This document shows, in pieces, positions 1 to 9,293 of a stretch of DNA of 64,000 bases (position 1 is the first letter of the stretch; each line of letters begins with the position of its first letter). Made by a program: the position numbers and the translations under genes. Source of the stretch: Nocardia sp. NBC_01329 (lineage in GTDB: Bacteria; Actinomycetota; Actinomycetes; Mycobacteriales; Mycobacteriaceae); the NCBI RefSeq assembly GCF_035956715.1, contig NZ_CP108381.1, positions 124,001 to 188,000 on the forward strand, read 5' to 3'. The notes beneath the pieces were generated by a model. It had not been told where the DNA came from and searched no databases. It worked only from the letters and a program-made list of their open reading frames with translations.

Positions 1-1
1 T

Positions 2-25
2 AGTTTTTATACGTGTATAAAAACT
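2..25. promoter_or_regulatory. Perfect 24-base palindrome, probable TetR-type operator
   Basis: Two 11-base arms (AGTTTTTATAC and its exact reverse complement) flank a central GT. The element is strikingly A+T-rich against the surrounding G+C-rich DNA and covers the GTG start of the exporter that follows. Palindromes of this size overlapping a drug-exporter start are typical operators for TetR-family repressors. The regulator itself would lie left of the window, so its identity is inference. Confidence 0.65.
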
Positions 26-1479
26 TTGGTGGGCGACCCTCTCTCGCCCTCGCGGCCGTCGCGACGGCCCAGTTCACGGTCGCGCTGGATATGGCGGTGA
101 TGAATGTGGCGCTGCCGTCGATCCGCACCGATCTCGGCTTCGCTCCGCTGGATCTGGCCTGGATAGTGCATATCTATGCCCTGACATTCGGTGGATTCCT
201 GCTGCTCGGCGGCACCTCGAGCGATCTGTTCGGCCGCCGCCGCCTGCTCACCGCCGGACTCGTGGTCTTCGGGATCGCCTCGCTGGCGGGTGGGCTGGCG
301 CAGCAGCCGTGGCAACTGGTGGCCGCCCGCGCGGTTCAGGGGTGTGCTGCCGCCGCGCTCGCGCCGGCCGCGCTGGCGGTTCTCACCACCACCTTCCCCG
401 AGGGCGCCGCCCGGGTCCGGGCGCTCGGGATCTGGAGCGCGGTGAACGCCGTCGGCGGCGCGAGCGGTGTGCTGGTCGGCGGATTGCTGACCGAATACGC
501 CGGCTGGCGCTGGGTGATGCTGATCAACGTGCCGCTGGTGGCCGTCGCGGTCGGTGCGACAACGGCCGGGATCGGCTCCGACGCCGGCCGTGGCGGTAGC
601 CGGCTCGACCTGCTCGGGGCGGTCTTGGCCACCGGTGGGATCGGTCTGCTGGTCACCGGGGTCATCCGCACCGACCGGTACGGCTGGTCGGCGCCGGTCA
701 CCGTGACAACCCTGGCCGCCGGTGCGCTGCTCCTGGCCGCTTTCCTCGTGGTCGAGAACCGTTCCCTCGCACCGCTGGTGCGGCTCGGGCTGTTCGGTAA
801 CCGCTGGGTCGCCGGGGCGAATCTCTTCGTCTTCCTCGCCGCCGCCGGACAATTCGCCGCGTTCTATTCGGTCTCGCTGTACATGCAGCAGGTGCTGGGG
901 ATGAGCGCGGGCGCGACGGGGGCGGCCTTCCTGCCCTTTTCGGTGATGATCGTGCTCGGCACCGTGATCGCCACGAAAGCGGGCGCGCGCCGATCCCCGC
1001 GGGCGGCGCTGATGATCGGTGGAATGCTCACGGCAGCCGGTCTTTCCTGGTTCGCCGCCATCAGCCCGGACGGCAGCTTTCTCACCGATATCCTCGGCCC
1101 GTCGATCGTCGGCGGTCTGGGAATCGGGTTGTGCCTGGCCCCGGCCGCGGTCGCGGCGGCGATGGGTGTCGAGGCCCGGGAAGCCGGCATGGCCTCGGGT
1201 GTGTTCAACAGTTCCCGGCAACTCGGCGGGAGTATCGGGGTGGCGGTGCTGGCCACCGTGGCAGCGAGCCGAACCGGTACCGCCACCGATCCGGCCGCGT
1301 TCAACAGCGGTTACGCGCTCGCCCTGACGATCTCCGCGGCGGTGTTCGTCCTGGCGGCGTTCGTGGCCACGGTAGTGCTGCCCCGTCGTATTTCGTCCGG
1401 ACCGCAAACCGGCACCGCACCGATTGCGCTGCCGAATGGAGCCGCGACACCGGCGGTACCGGCCCGTCCCGCGCCGTAG
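13..1479 (+). CDS. MFS drug efflux transporter, DHA2 (EmrB/QacA) family
   Basis: A 488-residue integral membrane protein expected to export hydrophobic compounds by drug:proton antiport. The first helix carries the family signature LDMAVMNVALPSI (about residues 24–36), followed by motif A, GGTSSDLFGRRR (about 66–77). Length and hydrophobic pattern fit 12–14 membrane helices, and the tail after about residue 460 is Pro/Ala-rich and probably cytosolic. The GTG start sits inside the palindrome at 2–25 and no Shine-Dalgarno can be seen before the window edge. The message may be leaderless, or the true start may lie a little downstream. Substrate unknown. The cupin gene follows after about 65 bases, probably in the same transcript. 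Confidence 0.88.
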   Translation: MYKNFGGRPSLALAAVATAQFTVALDMAVMNVALPSIRTDLGFAPLDLAWIVHIYALTFGGFLLLGGTSSDLFGRRRLLTAGLVVFGIASLAGGLAQQPWQLVAARAVQGCAAAALAPAALAVLTTTFPEGAARVRALGIWSAVNAVGGASGVLVGGLLTEYAGWRWVMLINVPLVAVAVGATTAGIGSDAGRGGSRLDLLGAVLATGGIGLLVTGVIRTDRYGWSAPVTVTTLAAGALLLAAFLVVENRSLAPLVRLGLFGNRWVAGANLFVFLAAAGQFAAFYSVSLYMQQVLGMSAGATGAAFLPFSVMIVLGTVIATKAGARRSPRAALMIGGMLTAAGLSWFAAISPDGSFLTDILGPSIVGGLGIGLCLAPAAVAAAMGVEAREAGMASGVFNSSRQLGGSIGVAVLATVAASRTGTATDPAAFNSGYALALTISAAVFVLAAFVATVVLPRRISSGPQTGTAPIALPNGAATPAVPARPAP

Positions 1480-1543
1480 CGGTACGACTGCCCGGCAGCC
1501 CCTGTATTCCAGCAGATTTCACGCAGTACGAAAGGAAATCATC

Positions 1544-1930
1544 ATGACCTCCTCCATCGATATGTTCGCCCGCGCGCTGAGTTTCCACCCCGACGGCCGG
1601 GTACGTGACGGCGAACGGCGGATGAGCGAGGGCACGGACGGTTGGCAGCTGGCCACCTTCCACGTGGAGACCGACACCGAAATCCACGCCGACCACTGGG
1701 AGATGCACCCGGCATCCGAGGAAGCAGTGTGCTGTCTGTCCGGGGCGCTGCGGCTCTATCTGCGCCCGGCCGGTCCCGGCGATACCGAAACCGAAGTGCG
1801 CCTCACCGCCGGAACCGCCTTCGTCGTGCCACGTAACCGCTGGCACCGGCTCGAACTGGAGCAGCCGTCCGACATCATGTCGATCGGGCTGCGCGACGGT
1901 ACCCGGATCGAGCCGGTCGCCGGACCGTGA
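1544..1930 (+). CDS. Cupin-domain protein
   Basis: A 128-residue single-domain protein with the small beta-barrel pattern of cupins: residues around EMHPASEEAVCCLSG form the first motif, and the stretch around GTAFVVPRNRWHRLEL the second. The usual HxH metal pair of the first motif is not obvious, so metal binding is uncertain. The start ATG is preceded by GAAAGGAAA, a good ribosome-binding site. Longer upstream starts would run into the exporter gene. Lying 64 bases after the exporter, it could sense or handle the exported compound, but no substrate can be named. Confidence 0.75.
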   Translation: MTSSIDMFARALSFHPDGRVRDGERRMSEGTDGWQLATFHVETDTEIHADHWEMHPASEEAVCCLSGALRLYLRPAGPGDTETEVRLTAGTAFVVPRNRWHRLELEQPSDIMSIGLRDGTRIEPVAGP

Positions 1931-1959
1931 CGGCCGATCGCCATCGGGGCCGGTACGGG

Positions 1960-2877
1960 TCAGCGACGTGACGGGAACGGGATGTGTTCCAGATCCGCGG
2001 CGATCACGATCTCTCCGCCGAACACCTGTCGCGCTTCGGCGAGATGCCGGCCCAGGTCGGGGTAGCGCTGCGAGAAATGGGTCAGGACCAGCGTTCGCGC
2101 ACCGGCCTCGGCGGCGATCCGGGCCGCTTGTCCCGCGGTGAGATGACCGTGCTCGGCGGCCAGATGCGCGTCGGCGTCGAGGAAGGTCGCTTCGATCACC
2201 AGCATGTCCACGCCCGCCGCGAGTTCGCGTGCGCCCGGGCAGATCCGGGTGTCCATGACGAACGCGAAACTCTGTCCGCGCCGCAATGTGCTCACCTCGT
2301 CGAGAGTCACGATCCGGCCCTGCCAATCGACCTCGCCCTCCCGTTGCAGCCGACCTACGACAGGGCCGTGCAGGCCCAGCTCATCGAGCCGCTCCGGCCG
2401 GATGGTGCGATAGTCCGGCTCGGTCAGCCGGTAGCCGAATGCCTCAACTGGGTGGTCGAGGCGCGCGGTGGTGACCTCGAAGGGGGCGCCGGGGGCCGGT
2501 AGTGCGCCCGGTCCGGTGATCGGGCGCTGCCGTAGATCCACCGCGCGATGGTAGGCGGTGGCATCACAGAGATTGTCGAAGAACCGCTGACCCGAGGCGG
2601 GATAGTAGGTGTCGATCGGATGCGGCACCCGGTCCAGGTTGATCCGCTGGACGACCCCGGCCAGGCCGAGGCTGTGATCACCGTGGAAATGGGTTATCGC
2701 GATCCGGGTGAGATCGGTGGCGGAGATACCGGCCCGGATCATCTGCCGCTGGGTGCCCTCGCCCGGGTCGAACAGTACGGCCTCGCCACCCCAGCGCAGT
2801 ACGTATCCGTTGTGGTTGCGCTGAGCGGTCGGCACCTGGCTCGCGGTGCCCAGCACGACCAGTTCCCGCTGCGACAT
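1960..2877 (-). CDS. rnz: Ribonuclease Z
   Basis: A 305-residue metallo-beta-lactamase-fold endonuclease that removes 3' trailers from tRNA precursors. The zinc motif HFHGDH is at about residues 63–68, preceded by the [11 protein letters not shown] loop typical of RNase Z. Later metal ligands appear in the VIEATF and LTHFSQRY segments. The length matches the short bacterial form. Most actinobacterial tRNA genes lack an encoded CCA, as does the tRNA-Gln in this window, which makes this cleavage essential for maturation. It stands alone, with 29 bases between its stop and that of the convergent cupin gene. Confidence 0.93.
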   Translation of the reverse strand: MSQRELVVLGTASQVPTAQRNHNGYVLRWGGEAVLFDPGEGTQRQMIRAGISATDLTRIAITHFHGDHSLGLAGVVQRINLDRVPHPIDTYYPASGQRFFDNLCDATAYHRAVDLRQRPITGPGALPAPGAPFEVTTARLDHPVEAFGYRLTEPDYRTIRPERLDELGLHGPVVGRLQREGEVDWQGRIVTLDEVSTLRRGQSFAFVMDTRICPGARELAAGVDMLVIEATFLDADAHLAAEHGHLTAGQAARIAAEAGARTLVLTHFSQRYPDLGRHLAEARQVFGGEIVIAADLEHIPFPSRR

Positions 2878-3113
2878 CTATCCGCACCTCGGCGGCCGCG
2901 CCGCCCCTGTCGCCGCCGTGAATCCGCCGGCTCCTAGTTCGTCGGGCATGGGCCAGACGATATCCGCCGTCGCGCCGGTACGCGGCGCCTGGGCGGAAAT
3001 GCGGATCGGAGGCGACCGGCCGCGGATCGGATACGGAACTCCCGGTACAGCTCCGGCAGGAAGCCTGCCGGGGTGACGCATTTCCTGGCCCCTCGTTGCC
3101 GGGCCTGCCGTTG

Positions 3114-4259
3114 TCAGCCGCGCGATTCGTTGGGCACTATCTCGGCCCCGGTGAGAAGCAACCCGATGGCCACACCCACGACGAGGCATATCGCGGCTGC
3201 GATGGCCGCCCATTTGCCGAGCGGTTCGCCCCGGATATGGCCGACGACACCGAGCACGATTCCGGCGGCGCCGAACACGATGGGGCAGAACAGCAGCGAT
3301 ACCGCGGCGCATACGAAGCCGATGATGGACAAAACCTGCGGTCCGGAACGTTCCGGTTGCGCAGCGGCGCCGTAGGGCTGGTACTGCTGCTGTTTGGGGT
3401 AGGCGGGATAACCGCCGGCGCCGGGCGCCCCTCCGGTCCAGCCGCCCGACCCCTGCTGTCCGCCCGGCGCACCGGTGCCGGGCCACCCCTGCTGTGCGCC
3501 GGGCGGGCCACCCCAGCCCTGCTGCGCCGGCGCACCCCAGCCTTGCTCCTCCGGCGCGCCCCAGCCCGGCTGCCCGCCGTATCCGGCCCCCGGTGGTCCG
3601 CCATATCCGCCGCCGGGTTGCTCCGGCCCACTCCCATAACCGCCCTGCGGTGGATACTGACCGCCCTGCGGTGGATACTGACCGCCCGGCGGTGGATAGG
3701 GCGACCCGCCCGGCGGCTGTCCGTAACCCTGCTGCCCGCCGGGTGGCTGTCGCCAGGCTTGTCCCGGCTCCTGTTCCTCGGGCCGGGCCGACCACGCCTG
3801 CGGGGGTACCTCACCACCGGGAGGCTGCTGCTCCGGGGAGCCGGACTGCCGGCCGTGCGCGAACGCCGCCGAGCCCGGGTCGGATGGCGGCGCGGATTGT
3901 TCGCCCGTACCCGGCCGCGCCGAGTCGGCGGCGCGAGGTTCGCGGCCGAGCAGCTTCGGCAGGTACTCGGTGGGCGGGTCGTACGGCCCGGCCTGCTGTG
4001 CCTCGGACGGCCCGGTGGATTCCGGCGGCTGTGGGGCGGCGGACGAGGCGCCGCTCACCGACGGTTCCGGGGCGTGCGCGGGGGTCTGGGTAACGTCGGG
4101 CGGCTGCGGGGCGCCGGGGGCGAGGAACGGTTCGCCCGGAGATTCCCGGGGCCGTTCCGCGGCCGGTCGATCGGCCGCGCCGGAATCGGGTTCCGGCCGG
4201 TCTGTGCTCTTCTCCTCCGGAGTCTCGCCGGAGTCGCGCGGGTCCTGCGGTGTGCTCAT
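3114..4259 (-). CDS. Pro/Gly/Gln-rich membrane protein with DUF4190-type C-terminus
   Basis: About 381 residues. The first 300 are low-complexity and rich in Pro, Gly and Gln, with tandem PPQGGQY-type heptads around 3641–3700. The last 75 residues hold two hydrophobic segments (about 310–335 and 350–372) separated by a short basic loop, the arrangement of DUF4190 proteins. The ATG at 4259 has GAGGAG five bases upstream, and a GTG one codon earlier is possible. It is probably an envelope-associated protein with a disordered cytosolic or periplasmic arm. Function unknown. Confidence 0.75.
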   Translation of the reverse strand: MSTPQDPRDSGETPEEKSTDRPEPDSGAADRPAAERPRESPGEPFLAPGAPQPPDVTQTPAHAPEPSVSGASSAAPQPPESTGPSEAQQAGPYDPPTEYLPKLLGREPRAADSARPGTGEQSAPPSDPGSAAFAHGRQSGSPEQQPPGGEVPPQAWSARPEEQEPGQAWRQPPGGQQGYGQPPGGSPYPPPGGQYPPQGGQYPPQGGYGSGPEQPGGGYGGPPGAGYGGQPGWGAPEEQGWGAPAQQGWGGPPGAQQGWPGTGAPGGQQGSGGWTGGAPGAGGYPAYPKQQQYQPYGAAAQPERSGPQVLSIIGFVCAAVSLLFCPIVFGAAGIVLGVVGHIRGEPLGKWAAIAAAICLVVGVAIGLLLTGAEIVPNESRG

Positions 4260-4320
4260 CACGTCTCCTCGTTCGTAGCGTCGAGGGCTCGTAGGCCGGT
4301 ACCGCGGTGCGGGCGCAGCG

Positions 4321-4575
4321 TCAGCTGTCGGGTTCGTTCTCTATATGGATGGCGGCGGCCTCGGCGGGACGGTCGTCGTCGGCGGCGGCGGCGCGGTCGC
4401 GGCGGTCCGGTTCCAGCCGAAGTTCCTCGGCTATGCCGAGTCGGCCGTCGTCGTCACCTTCGCGGTTGCGAATACGCAGGTCGGAGGGCGGGTCCTCGAT
4501 ATACCGTTCGTAGGCGCGGACCTCGTCCTCCTGCTCGTCGTCACCCATATCGGGCTCTCGTGGTTCGCGATCCAT
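4321..4575 (-). CDS. Small acidic hypothetical protein
   Basis: An 84-residue, highly charged protein with no membrane segment or cysteine. It is dominated by Asp, Glu and Arg and ends in an Ala-rich AEAAAIHIE segment. The overall composition resembles the tails of small actinobacterial DUF5709-like proteins, but I cannot assign a family. It lies downstream of prs on the same strand, separated from it by a strong terminator, and 61 bases before the DUF4190-type gene. The charged but non-random sequence and good placement support a real gene. Function unknown. Confidence 0.55.
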   Translation of the reverse strand: MDREPREPDMGDDEQEDEVRAYERYIEDPPSDLRIRNREGDDDGRLGIAEELRLEPDRRDRAAAADDDRPAEAAAIHIENEPDS

Positions 4576-4650
4576 ACCACCCAGTATGCGCTGCCTCGTG
4601 GCCGCCCCGCGGGACCGTGACCAGCGATGTCGGGTTTCGCCGCGAAATGG

Positions 4651-4686
4651 CGAACGGCCCCGGACCAGCTGGTCCGGGGCCGTTCG
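4651..4686 (-). terminator. Rho-independent terminator of the glmU–prs operon
   Basis: A perfect inverted repeat with 18-base arms and no spacer (CGAACGGCCCCGGACCAG and its complement) lies 10 bases beyond the prs stop. There is no T-run, as is common for high-GC actinobacterial hairpin terminators. Confidence 0.85.
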
Positions 4687-4696
4687 GAAGAAGAGA

Positions 4697-5677
4697 TCAG
4701 GCGTTGCCGTTGAACAGCCCGGTCACAGAACCGTTCTCGAACACCTCGCGGATGGTGCGGGCCAGCAGCGGCGCGATGGAAAGCACGGTGAGCTGTGGGA
4801 ATTTCTTGTCCTCGGTGATCGGCAGGGTGTTGGTCACCACGACCTCCCGGGCACCGCAGGACGCGAGCCGTTCGGCGGCCGGAGCGCTGAGCACACCGTG
4901 GGTCGCCGCGATCACCACATCACCGGCACCCGCCTCACGCAGCACGTTCACCGCGCCGGCGATGGTGCCACCGGTGTCGATCATATCGTCGATGAGGATG
5001 CAGGTGCGGCCTTCGACCGAGCCCACCACCCGGTTCGACTTCACCTGGTTCGGGACCAGCGGGTCGCGGGTCTTGTGGATGAACGCCAGCGGCGCGCCGT
5101 CCAGCGAATCCGCCCACTTCTCCGCCACCCGGACCCGGCCGGAGTCGGGGGAGACCACGGTGATGTTGTCGAGGCTGTAGTTGGTGCGGACGTACTCGGC
5201 GAGCTGCAGCTGCGCATGCATGTGGTCGACCGGGCCGTCGAAGAAACCCTGGATCTGATCGGTGTGCAGGTCGACCGTGACGATGCGGTCGGCACCCGCG
5301 GTCTTGAGCAGGTCGGCGACCAGACGGGCCGAGATGGGCTCGCGGCCGCGGTGCTTCTTGTCCTGGCGGGCGTAGGGGTAGAACGGCAGGATAGCGGTGA
5401 TCCGCTTGGCCGAACCGCGCTTGAGCGCGTCGATCATGATCAGCTGTTCCATCAGCCACTGGTTCAGCGGCGCCGGGAAACTCTGCAGGACGAAGGCATC
5501 GGACCCACGGACCGACTCTTCGAAGCGGACGAAGATCTCCCCGTTCGCGAACTCACGCGCGATCTGCGGGGTGACGTGAACGTCGAGTTCCTTGGCCACC
5601 TGCTCGGCTAGTTCTGGGTGCGACCGTCCGGCGAAGAGCATCAGGTTCTTCTGGTTGTCGATCCATGACGCGGTCAC
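4697..5677 (-). CDS. prs: Ribose-phosphate pyrophosphokinase (PRPP synthase)
   Basis: A 326-residue cytosolic enzyme that makes 5-phosphoribosyl-1-pyrophosphate from ribose-5-phosphate and ATP for purine, pyrimidine, His, Trp and NAD synthesis and for the arabinan donor DPA. Visible signatures are the flexible loop YARQDKKHRGREPISARL (about 102–119), the DLHTDQIQGFFD metal/phosphate region (about 136–147) and the PRPP loop LIDDMIDTGGTI (about 226–237). Length is typical of class I enzymes. It lies 15 bases after glmU and is cotranscribed with it, an order conserved in mycobacteria. Confidence 0.97.
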   Translation of the reverse strand: MTASWIDNQKNLMLFAGRSHPELAEQVAKELDVHVTPQIAREFANGEIFVRFEESVRGSDAFVLQSFPAPLNQWLMEQLIMIDALKRGSAKRITAILPFYPYARQDKKHRGREPISARLVADLLKTAGADRIVTVDLHTDQIQGFFDGPVDHMHAQLQLAEYVRTNYSLDNITVVSPDSGRVRVAEKWADSLDGAPLAFIHKTRDPLVPNQVKSNRVVGSVEGRTCILIDDMIDTGGTIAGAVNVLREAGAGDVVIAATHGVLSAPAAERLASCGAREVVVTNTLPITEDKKFPQLTVLSIAPLLARTIREVFENGSVTGLFNGNA

Positions 5678-5692
5678 TGCTGGTTGCCATCC

Positions 5693-7165
5693 TTAAGCTT
5701 TATTGCCCGATCCGGTGTTCTCATCGGCCGCGATAGCTTTCGCCGCCGCGTCTGCTGCCGCGGTACCTGGACGTTTCCGCTGCACCCAGTTCTCGATATT
5801 GCGCTGCGCACCCCCGGACACTGCCAACGCGCCCGGCGGAACGTCTTCCCGCAGTACAGTACCTGCCCCAGTGTAGGCACCGTCACCCACGGTCACCGGG
5901 GCAATGAACATCGTATCGCTGCCGGTACGCACGTGGGAGCCCACCACCGTCCGGTGTTTGCTCACCCCGTCGTAGTTCACGAACACACTGGATGCTCCGA
6001 TGTTGCTGTGCTCGCCGATGGTGGCGTCGCCGATATAGGTCAGATGCGGGACCTTGGTGTGCCGGCCGATATCGACGTTCTTGGTCTCCACGAAGGCACC
6101 GATCTTCCCGGACTCGCCCAGCACGGTCCCCGGCCGCAGATAGCCGAACGGTCCGACCATCGCCTTCGCGCCGATCGTCGCGGCTTCCCCGTGGGTGCGG
6201 ATCACCCGGGCGCCCTCGCCGACCACCATGTTCATGAGCGTGGAGTCGGGCCCGATCTCGGCGTCCTCGCCGATCACCGTGGTACCCAGCAGCTGGGTAC
6301 CGGGGCGCACCACAGTGTCGCGGCCGATCCGGACATCGGTATCGATCCAGGTGGTGGCCGGATCCATGATCGTCACCCCGGCGCGCATATGTCGCTCCAG
6401 GATGTAGCGGTTCAAAGTATGCGCCGCGGCCGCCAGCTGCACCCGGTCGTTCACCCCGGTGACCTTGGCCGAATCGACCAGCCGGGCGCCCTGCACCGGG
6501 TATCCGGCCTCGCGGGCGAGCCTCAGGACATCGGTCAGATAGAGCTCGTGCTGGGCGTTGGCGGTGGACAACCGGCCGAGCATGGTGCGCAGCACCGCGG
6601 CGTCGAAGGCGTACACACCTGAATTGACCTCGCGGATCGCGGCCTGTGTGGGAGTCGCATCGGCGTGTTCCACGATCTCGGCGACCTCGCCGTCGGCGTC
6701 GCGCACGATCCGGCCGTAGCCGTTCGGATCGTCGGGCACGAAGGTGAGGACCGTGACCGCGGGACGTTCGGGATAGCTCCGATGCTCGTCCAGCAACGCG
6801 GACAGGGTGTGCCCGTCCAGCAGGGGAACATCTCCGGAGGTGACGATGACATCGCCGGTGAAATCGGCGGACAGACCGGCGAGCCCGATCTGGACGGCAT
6901 GCCCGGTACCGAGCTGCTGTTCCTGCACTACCGGCACGATCTCCCGATCGAGTTCCGTGGCCACCGCGGCCGCGGCCGCGCCGACCTGCTCACGGTCGTG
7001 ACCCACCACCGTCACCAGATGATGGGGGTCGATGGAATGAGCCGCGTGCAACGCGTGGGCCAGCATGCTGCGCCCGGCCAGCGGGTGCAGCACCTTGGGG
7101 GTCTTCGACCGCATTCTCGTACCGGCACCTGCGGCTAGCACGATGACGGCGGTCTGCTCCTGCAT
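5693..7165 (-). CDS. glmU: Bifunctional GlmU: glucosamine-1-phosphate acetyltransferase / GlcNAc-1-phosphate uridyltransferase
   Basis: A 490-residue enzyme making UDP-GlcNAc, the precursor of peptidoglycan and of the arabinogalactan linker. The N-terminal pyrophosphorylase domain opens with [18 protein letters not shown] (about 10–27) and includes the [12 protein letters not shown] segment. From about residue 255 the left-handed beta-helix shows hexapeptide repeats (for example [15 protein letters not shown]), with the acetyltransferase region around [12 protein letters not shown]. The short polar tail varies among actinobacteria. It works with GlmS and GlmM, also encoded in this window, so three UDP-GlcNAc genes occur here at two sites. 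Head gene of the glmU–prs operon. Confidence 0.97.
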   Translation of the reverse strand: MQEQTAVIVLAAGAGTRMRSKTPKVLHPLAGRSMLAHALHAAHSIDPHHLVTVVGHDREQVGAAAAAVATELDREIVPVVQEQQLGTGHAVQIGLAGLSADFTGDVIVTSGDVPLLDGHTLSALLDEHRSYPERPAVTVLTFVPDDPNGYGRIVRDADGEVAEIVEHADATPTQAAIREVNSGVYAFDAAVLRTMLGRLSTANAQHELYLTDVLRLAREAGYPVQGARLVDSAKVTGVNDRVQLAAAAHTLNRYILERHMRAGVTIMDPATTWIDTDVRIGRDTVVRPGTQLLGTTVIGEDAEIGPDSTLMNMVVGEGARVIRTHGEAATIGAKAMVGPFGYLRPGTVLGESGKIGAFVETKNVDIGRHTKVPHLTYIGDATIGEHSNIGASSVFVNYDGVSKHRTVVGSHVRTGSDTMFIAPVTVGDGAYTGAGTVLREDVPPGALAVSGGAQRNIENWVQRKRPGTAAADAAAKAIAADENTGSGNKA

Positions 7166-7208
7166 GAATCTCCCTCGGGCCGACGATGGTCATCGTGCAC
7201 ACGAGCTG

Positions 7209-7279
7209 CTCCGCCGCCAGGACTCGAACCTGAACTATCTGAACCAAAATCAGAGGTGCTGCCATTACACTACGGCGGA
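7209..7279 (-). tRNA. tRNA-Gln, anticodon UUG
   Basis: On the minus strand the acceptor arm TCCGCCG pairs with CGGCGGA, the anticodon stem TCTGA/TCAGA encloses loop TTTTGGT with anticodon TTG, and the T-arm GTTCGAGTC loop is intact. The discriminator base is G, as expected for glutamine tRNAs, and CCA is not encoded. It lies just upstream of glmU, the same place as in mycobacteria. Confidence 0.95.
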
Positions 7280-7542
7280 CTGTTCACACCGGTGGGTACC
7301 CGAATCCCACCGCTGTGCCCGGCACGGCAACGATACTCGCATGCCACCCCGGGATACGTCGAACCGTGGTGGTGGCGACACGCCAGCGGAACGCGTGACG
7401 GCTCCTTTCCGTGGTCGGCGAGCAACCGGCGCCGCCCGGGTGACTCCGGTCGCCACGGGTCTGAGACAGTTGATCTCGATGGTTCTGGTCGCAGGTCCGG
7501 CTTCGGCCGCCCGTGACCCCGATAACCAGGGAGGCGGGAAAC

Positions 7543-8286
7543 GTGTCGTCGGGAGAACCGAGAACAACCGAGGAGTTGCGGGCCACCGGTGACATCGAAC
7601 AGGTCCCGGCGGCCCGGCAGCGGATGACCGGTACCCAGCGGCGCCGGCAGTTGATCGAGATCGGCCGCGCCCTGTTCGCCGAACGCGGCTACGACGCCAC
7701 CTCCATCGAGGAGATCGCGCAACGCGCCCTGGTGTCCAAACCCGTCGTCTACGAGCATTTCGGCGGTAAGGAAGGGCTCTATGCCGTCGTCGTCGACCGC
7801 GAGATGTCGATGTTGCTGGATATGATCACCTCCTCGCTCACCAACAACAGGTCGCGGGTCCGGCTCGAGCAGGTGGCACTCGCCCTGCTCACTTATATCG
7901 AGCAGCGCACCGACGGATTCCGCATCCTGGTGCGCGACCAGCCGGTGTCCTCCACCGACGGGCGGTACTCGAGCCTGCTCAACGAAGCGGTCAACCAGGT
8001 CGCGCATCTGCTCGCCGGCGATTTCGAACGCCGCGACCTCGACACCAGCCTCGCCACCCTTTACGCGCAAGCTCTGGTCGGCATGGTGGCCACCACCGCC
8101 ACCTGGTGGCTGGATGTGCGCAGCCCGTCCAAAGAAGTCGTCGCCGCGCATCTGGTGAACCTGTGCTGGAACGGCTTGAGCCACCTCGAGGCCGACCCCC
8201 AGCTCAGCTCGGAATGGCCCGCCGTGCCCGGCCCACAGCCGGCGAACTCCCCGGGCGGGCAGCGCAGTTCGGGCAACCGTGAATGA
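7543..8286 (+). CDS. TetR-family transcriptional regulator (Rv1019-like)
   Basis: A regulator of about 247 residues with an N-terminal helix-turn-helix: RRQLIEIGRALFAERGYDAT leads into SIEEIAQRALVSKPVVYEHF, the recognition region. The rest is an alpha-helical ligand domain and a polar tail. The GTG at 7543 is chosen because AGGGAGGCGGGAAAC precedes it, whereas the GTG at 7513 has no comparable site. It sits between tRNA-Gln and mfd, as Rv1019 does in M. tuberculosis. Ligand and targets are unknown, and autoregulation is likely from family habit only. Confidence 0.85.
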   Translation: MSSGEPRTTEELRATGDIEQVPAARQRMTGTQRRRQLIEIGRALFAERGYDATSIEEIAQRALVSKPVVYEHFGGKEGLYAVVVDREMSMLLDMITSSLTNNRSRVRLEQVALALLTYIEQRTDGFRILVRDQPVSSTDGRYSSLLNEAVNQVAHLLAGDFERRDLDTSLATLYAQALVGMVATTATWWLDVRSPSKEVVAAHLVNLCWNGLSHLEADPQLSSEWPAVPGPQPANSPGGQRSSGNRE

Positions 8287-8381
8287 ACTACCCGCGAAAT
8301 CGGGTGGCCCGGTGAATCGAGAGACGTAGCGAATACGGATGGTACGGTTCACCCATCCTCTGGGTGCTGTTCGGGCGGTAA

Positions 8382-8413
8382 GTCGGTCTACTTCGACAAT
8401 GTCGGTCTACTTC
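8382..8413. promoter_or_regulatory. Direct repeat upstream of second tetR gene
   Basis: GTCGGTCTACTTC occurs at 8382–8394 and again at 8401–8413, 19 bases apart (about two helical turns), ending 35 bases before the start codon of the butyrolactone-receptor-like gene. Position and spacing suggest a binding site for that regulator or another dimeric protein. It is not a classical palindromic ARE box. Confidence 0.45.
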
Positions 8414-8448
8414 AGGATGGCTGGTTATTGGGATGACAGGCGGAGCTG

Positions 8449-9096
8449 ATGGCTAGGCAAGCGCGCGCGGAGATAACCCGCGATTCCGTTCTGGCGGGCG
8501 CTGCCGACGTCTTTCTGCGCTTGGGCTACGCCAATGCGAGCCTCAGCGAGATCATCGCGCAGTCCAACGTGACCAAGGGCGCCTTGTACTTTCACTTCGG
8601 GTCCAAGGAAGAACTGGCCCGTGCCGTGGTCGACCAGGGCAACGAACGCCTCATCGCATCCTGCAAAGGATTCTTCGACTCTCGGGTCCCGGCCCTCGAG
8701 GCCGCGATCGGCATCACGTACGTGGTGGCAGATCTGTCGATGAACGATCCGATGGTGGGCGCCATGCTCAAACTCACCCATCAGATCGGTGACTACCGCG
8801 GCGCCAACGGCGACAACATCGCCAAAACCTGGGGTGACACCTACCGCGTCCTCTCGGAACGGGCGATCGCCCAGGGCGACCTGCTCCCCGACCTCGACCC
8901 GGAGACCATCGGCCTGCTGCTGTACGGGCTCACCACGGGAATCCACATCGTCGCGGTCGGCACGGAATCGGTCGACCAGATGGCGTCGCGGATGGAACGG
9001 GCCTGGTACTTCCTACTCCCGTCCGTAGTCCCCGACGACAAGGTGTCGTACTTCCGCGAGTTCGCGGCGAGACGGTTGCGGCGCTACGTGCCGTAA
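8449..9096 (+). CDS. TetR-family regulator, gamma-butyrolactone-receptor (ArpA/ScbR) type
   Basis: 215 residues. The N-terminal half, with ARAEITRDSVLAGAADVF and the helix-turn-helix SLSEIIAQSNVTKGALYFHF followed by GSKEELARAVV, matches the pattern of ScbR/ArpA receptors rather than general TetR proteins. The C-terminal domain would bind the signal. In Streptomyces these proteins repress antibiotic and exporter genes until a butyrolactone appears. No butyrolactone synthase (AfsA type) or biosynthetic genes lie beside it here; its neighbours are a second tetR and mfd. ATG start with GGCGGAG four bases upstream. A direct repeat precedes it. Confidence 0.8.
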   Translation: MARQARAEITRDSVLAGAADVFLRLGYANASLSEIIAQSNVTKGALYFHFGSKEELARAVVDQGNERLIASCKGFFDSRVPALEAAIGITYVVADLSMNDPMVGAMLKLTHQIGDYRGANGDNIAKTWGDTYRVLSERAIAQGDLLPDLDPETIGLLLYGLTTGIHIVAVGTESVDQMASRMERAWYFLLPSVVPDDKVSYFREFAARRLRRYVP

Positions 9097-9293
9097 TTTC
9101 GCGCTGCCGCCGGCGGCGTGAGTCGGCCCTCTGACCTCGGTTCTCCACTCCCGTCCGTCCGTCGCTGCGCTCCCTCTCTGCGGTCGCTCCGGAACCGGGT
9201 GGGCCCCGATTACGGGGGTCGGGCCGTCGGCCGCAGATCCCGAATCGAGGATCGACGCAACCACACGAGTCGAGTTCTGCGAGACACCCCGAA

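Noticed and set aside
3096..5180. 694-codon plus-strand frame across DUF4190, the small acidic gene and prs
   Set aside because: Antisense to three supported genes; Arg/Gly/Pro-rich low-complexity product without RBS.
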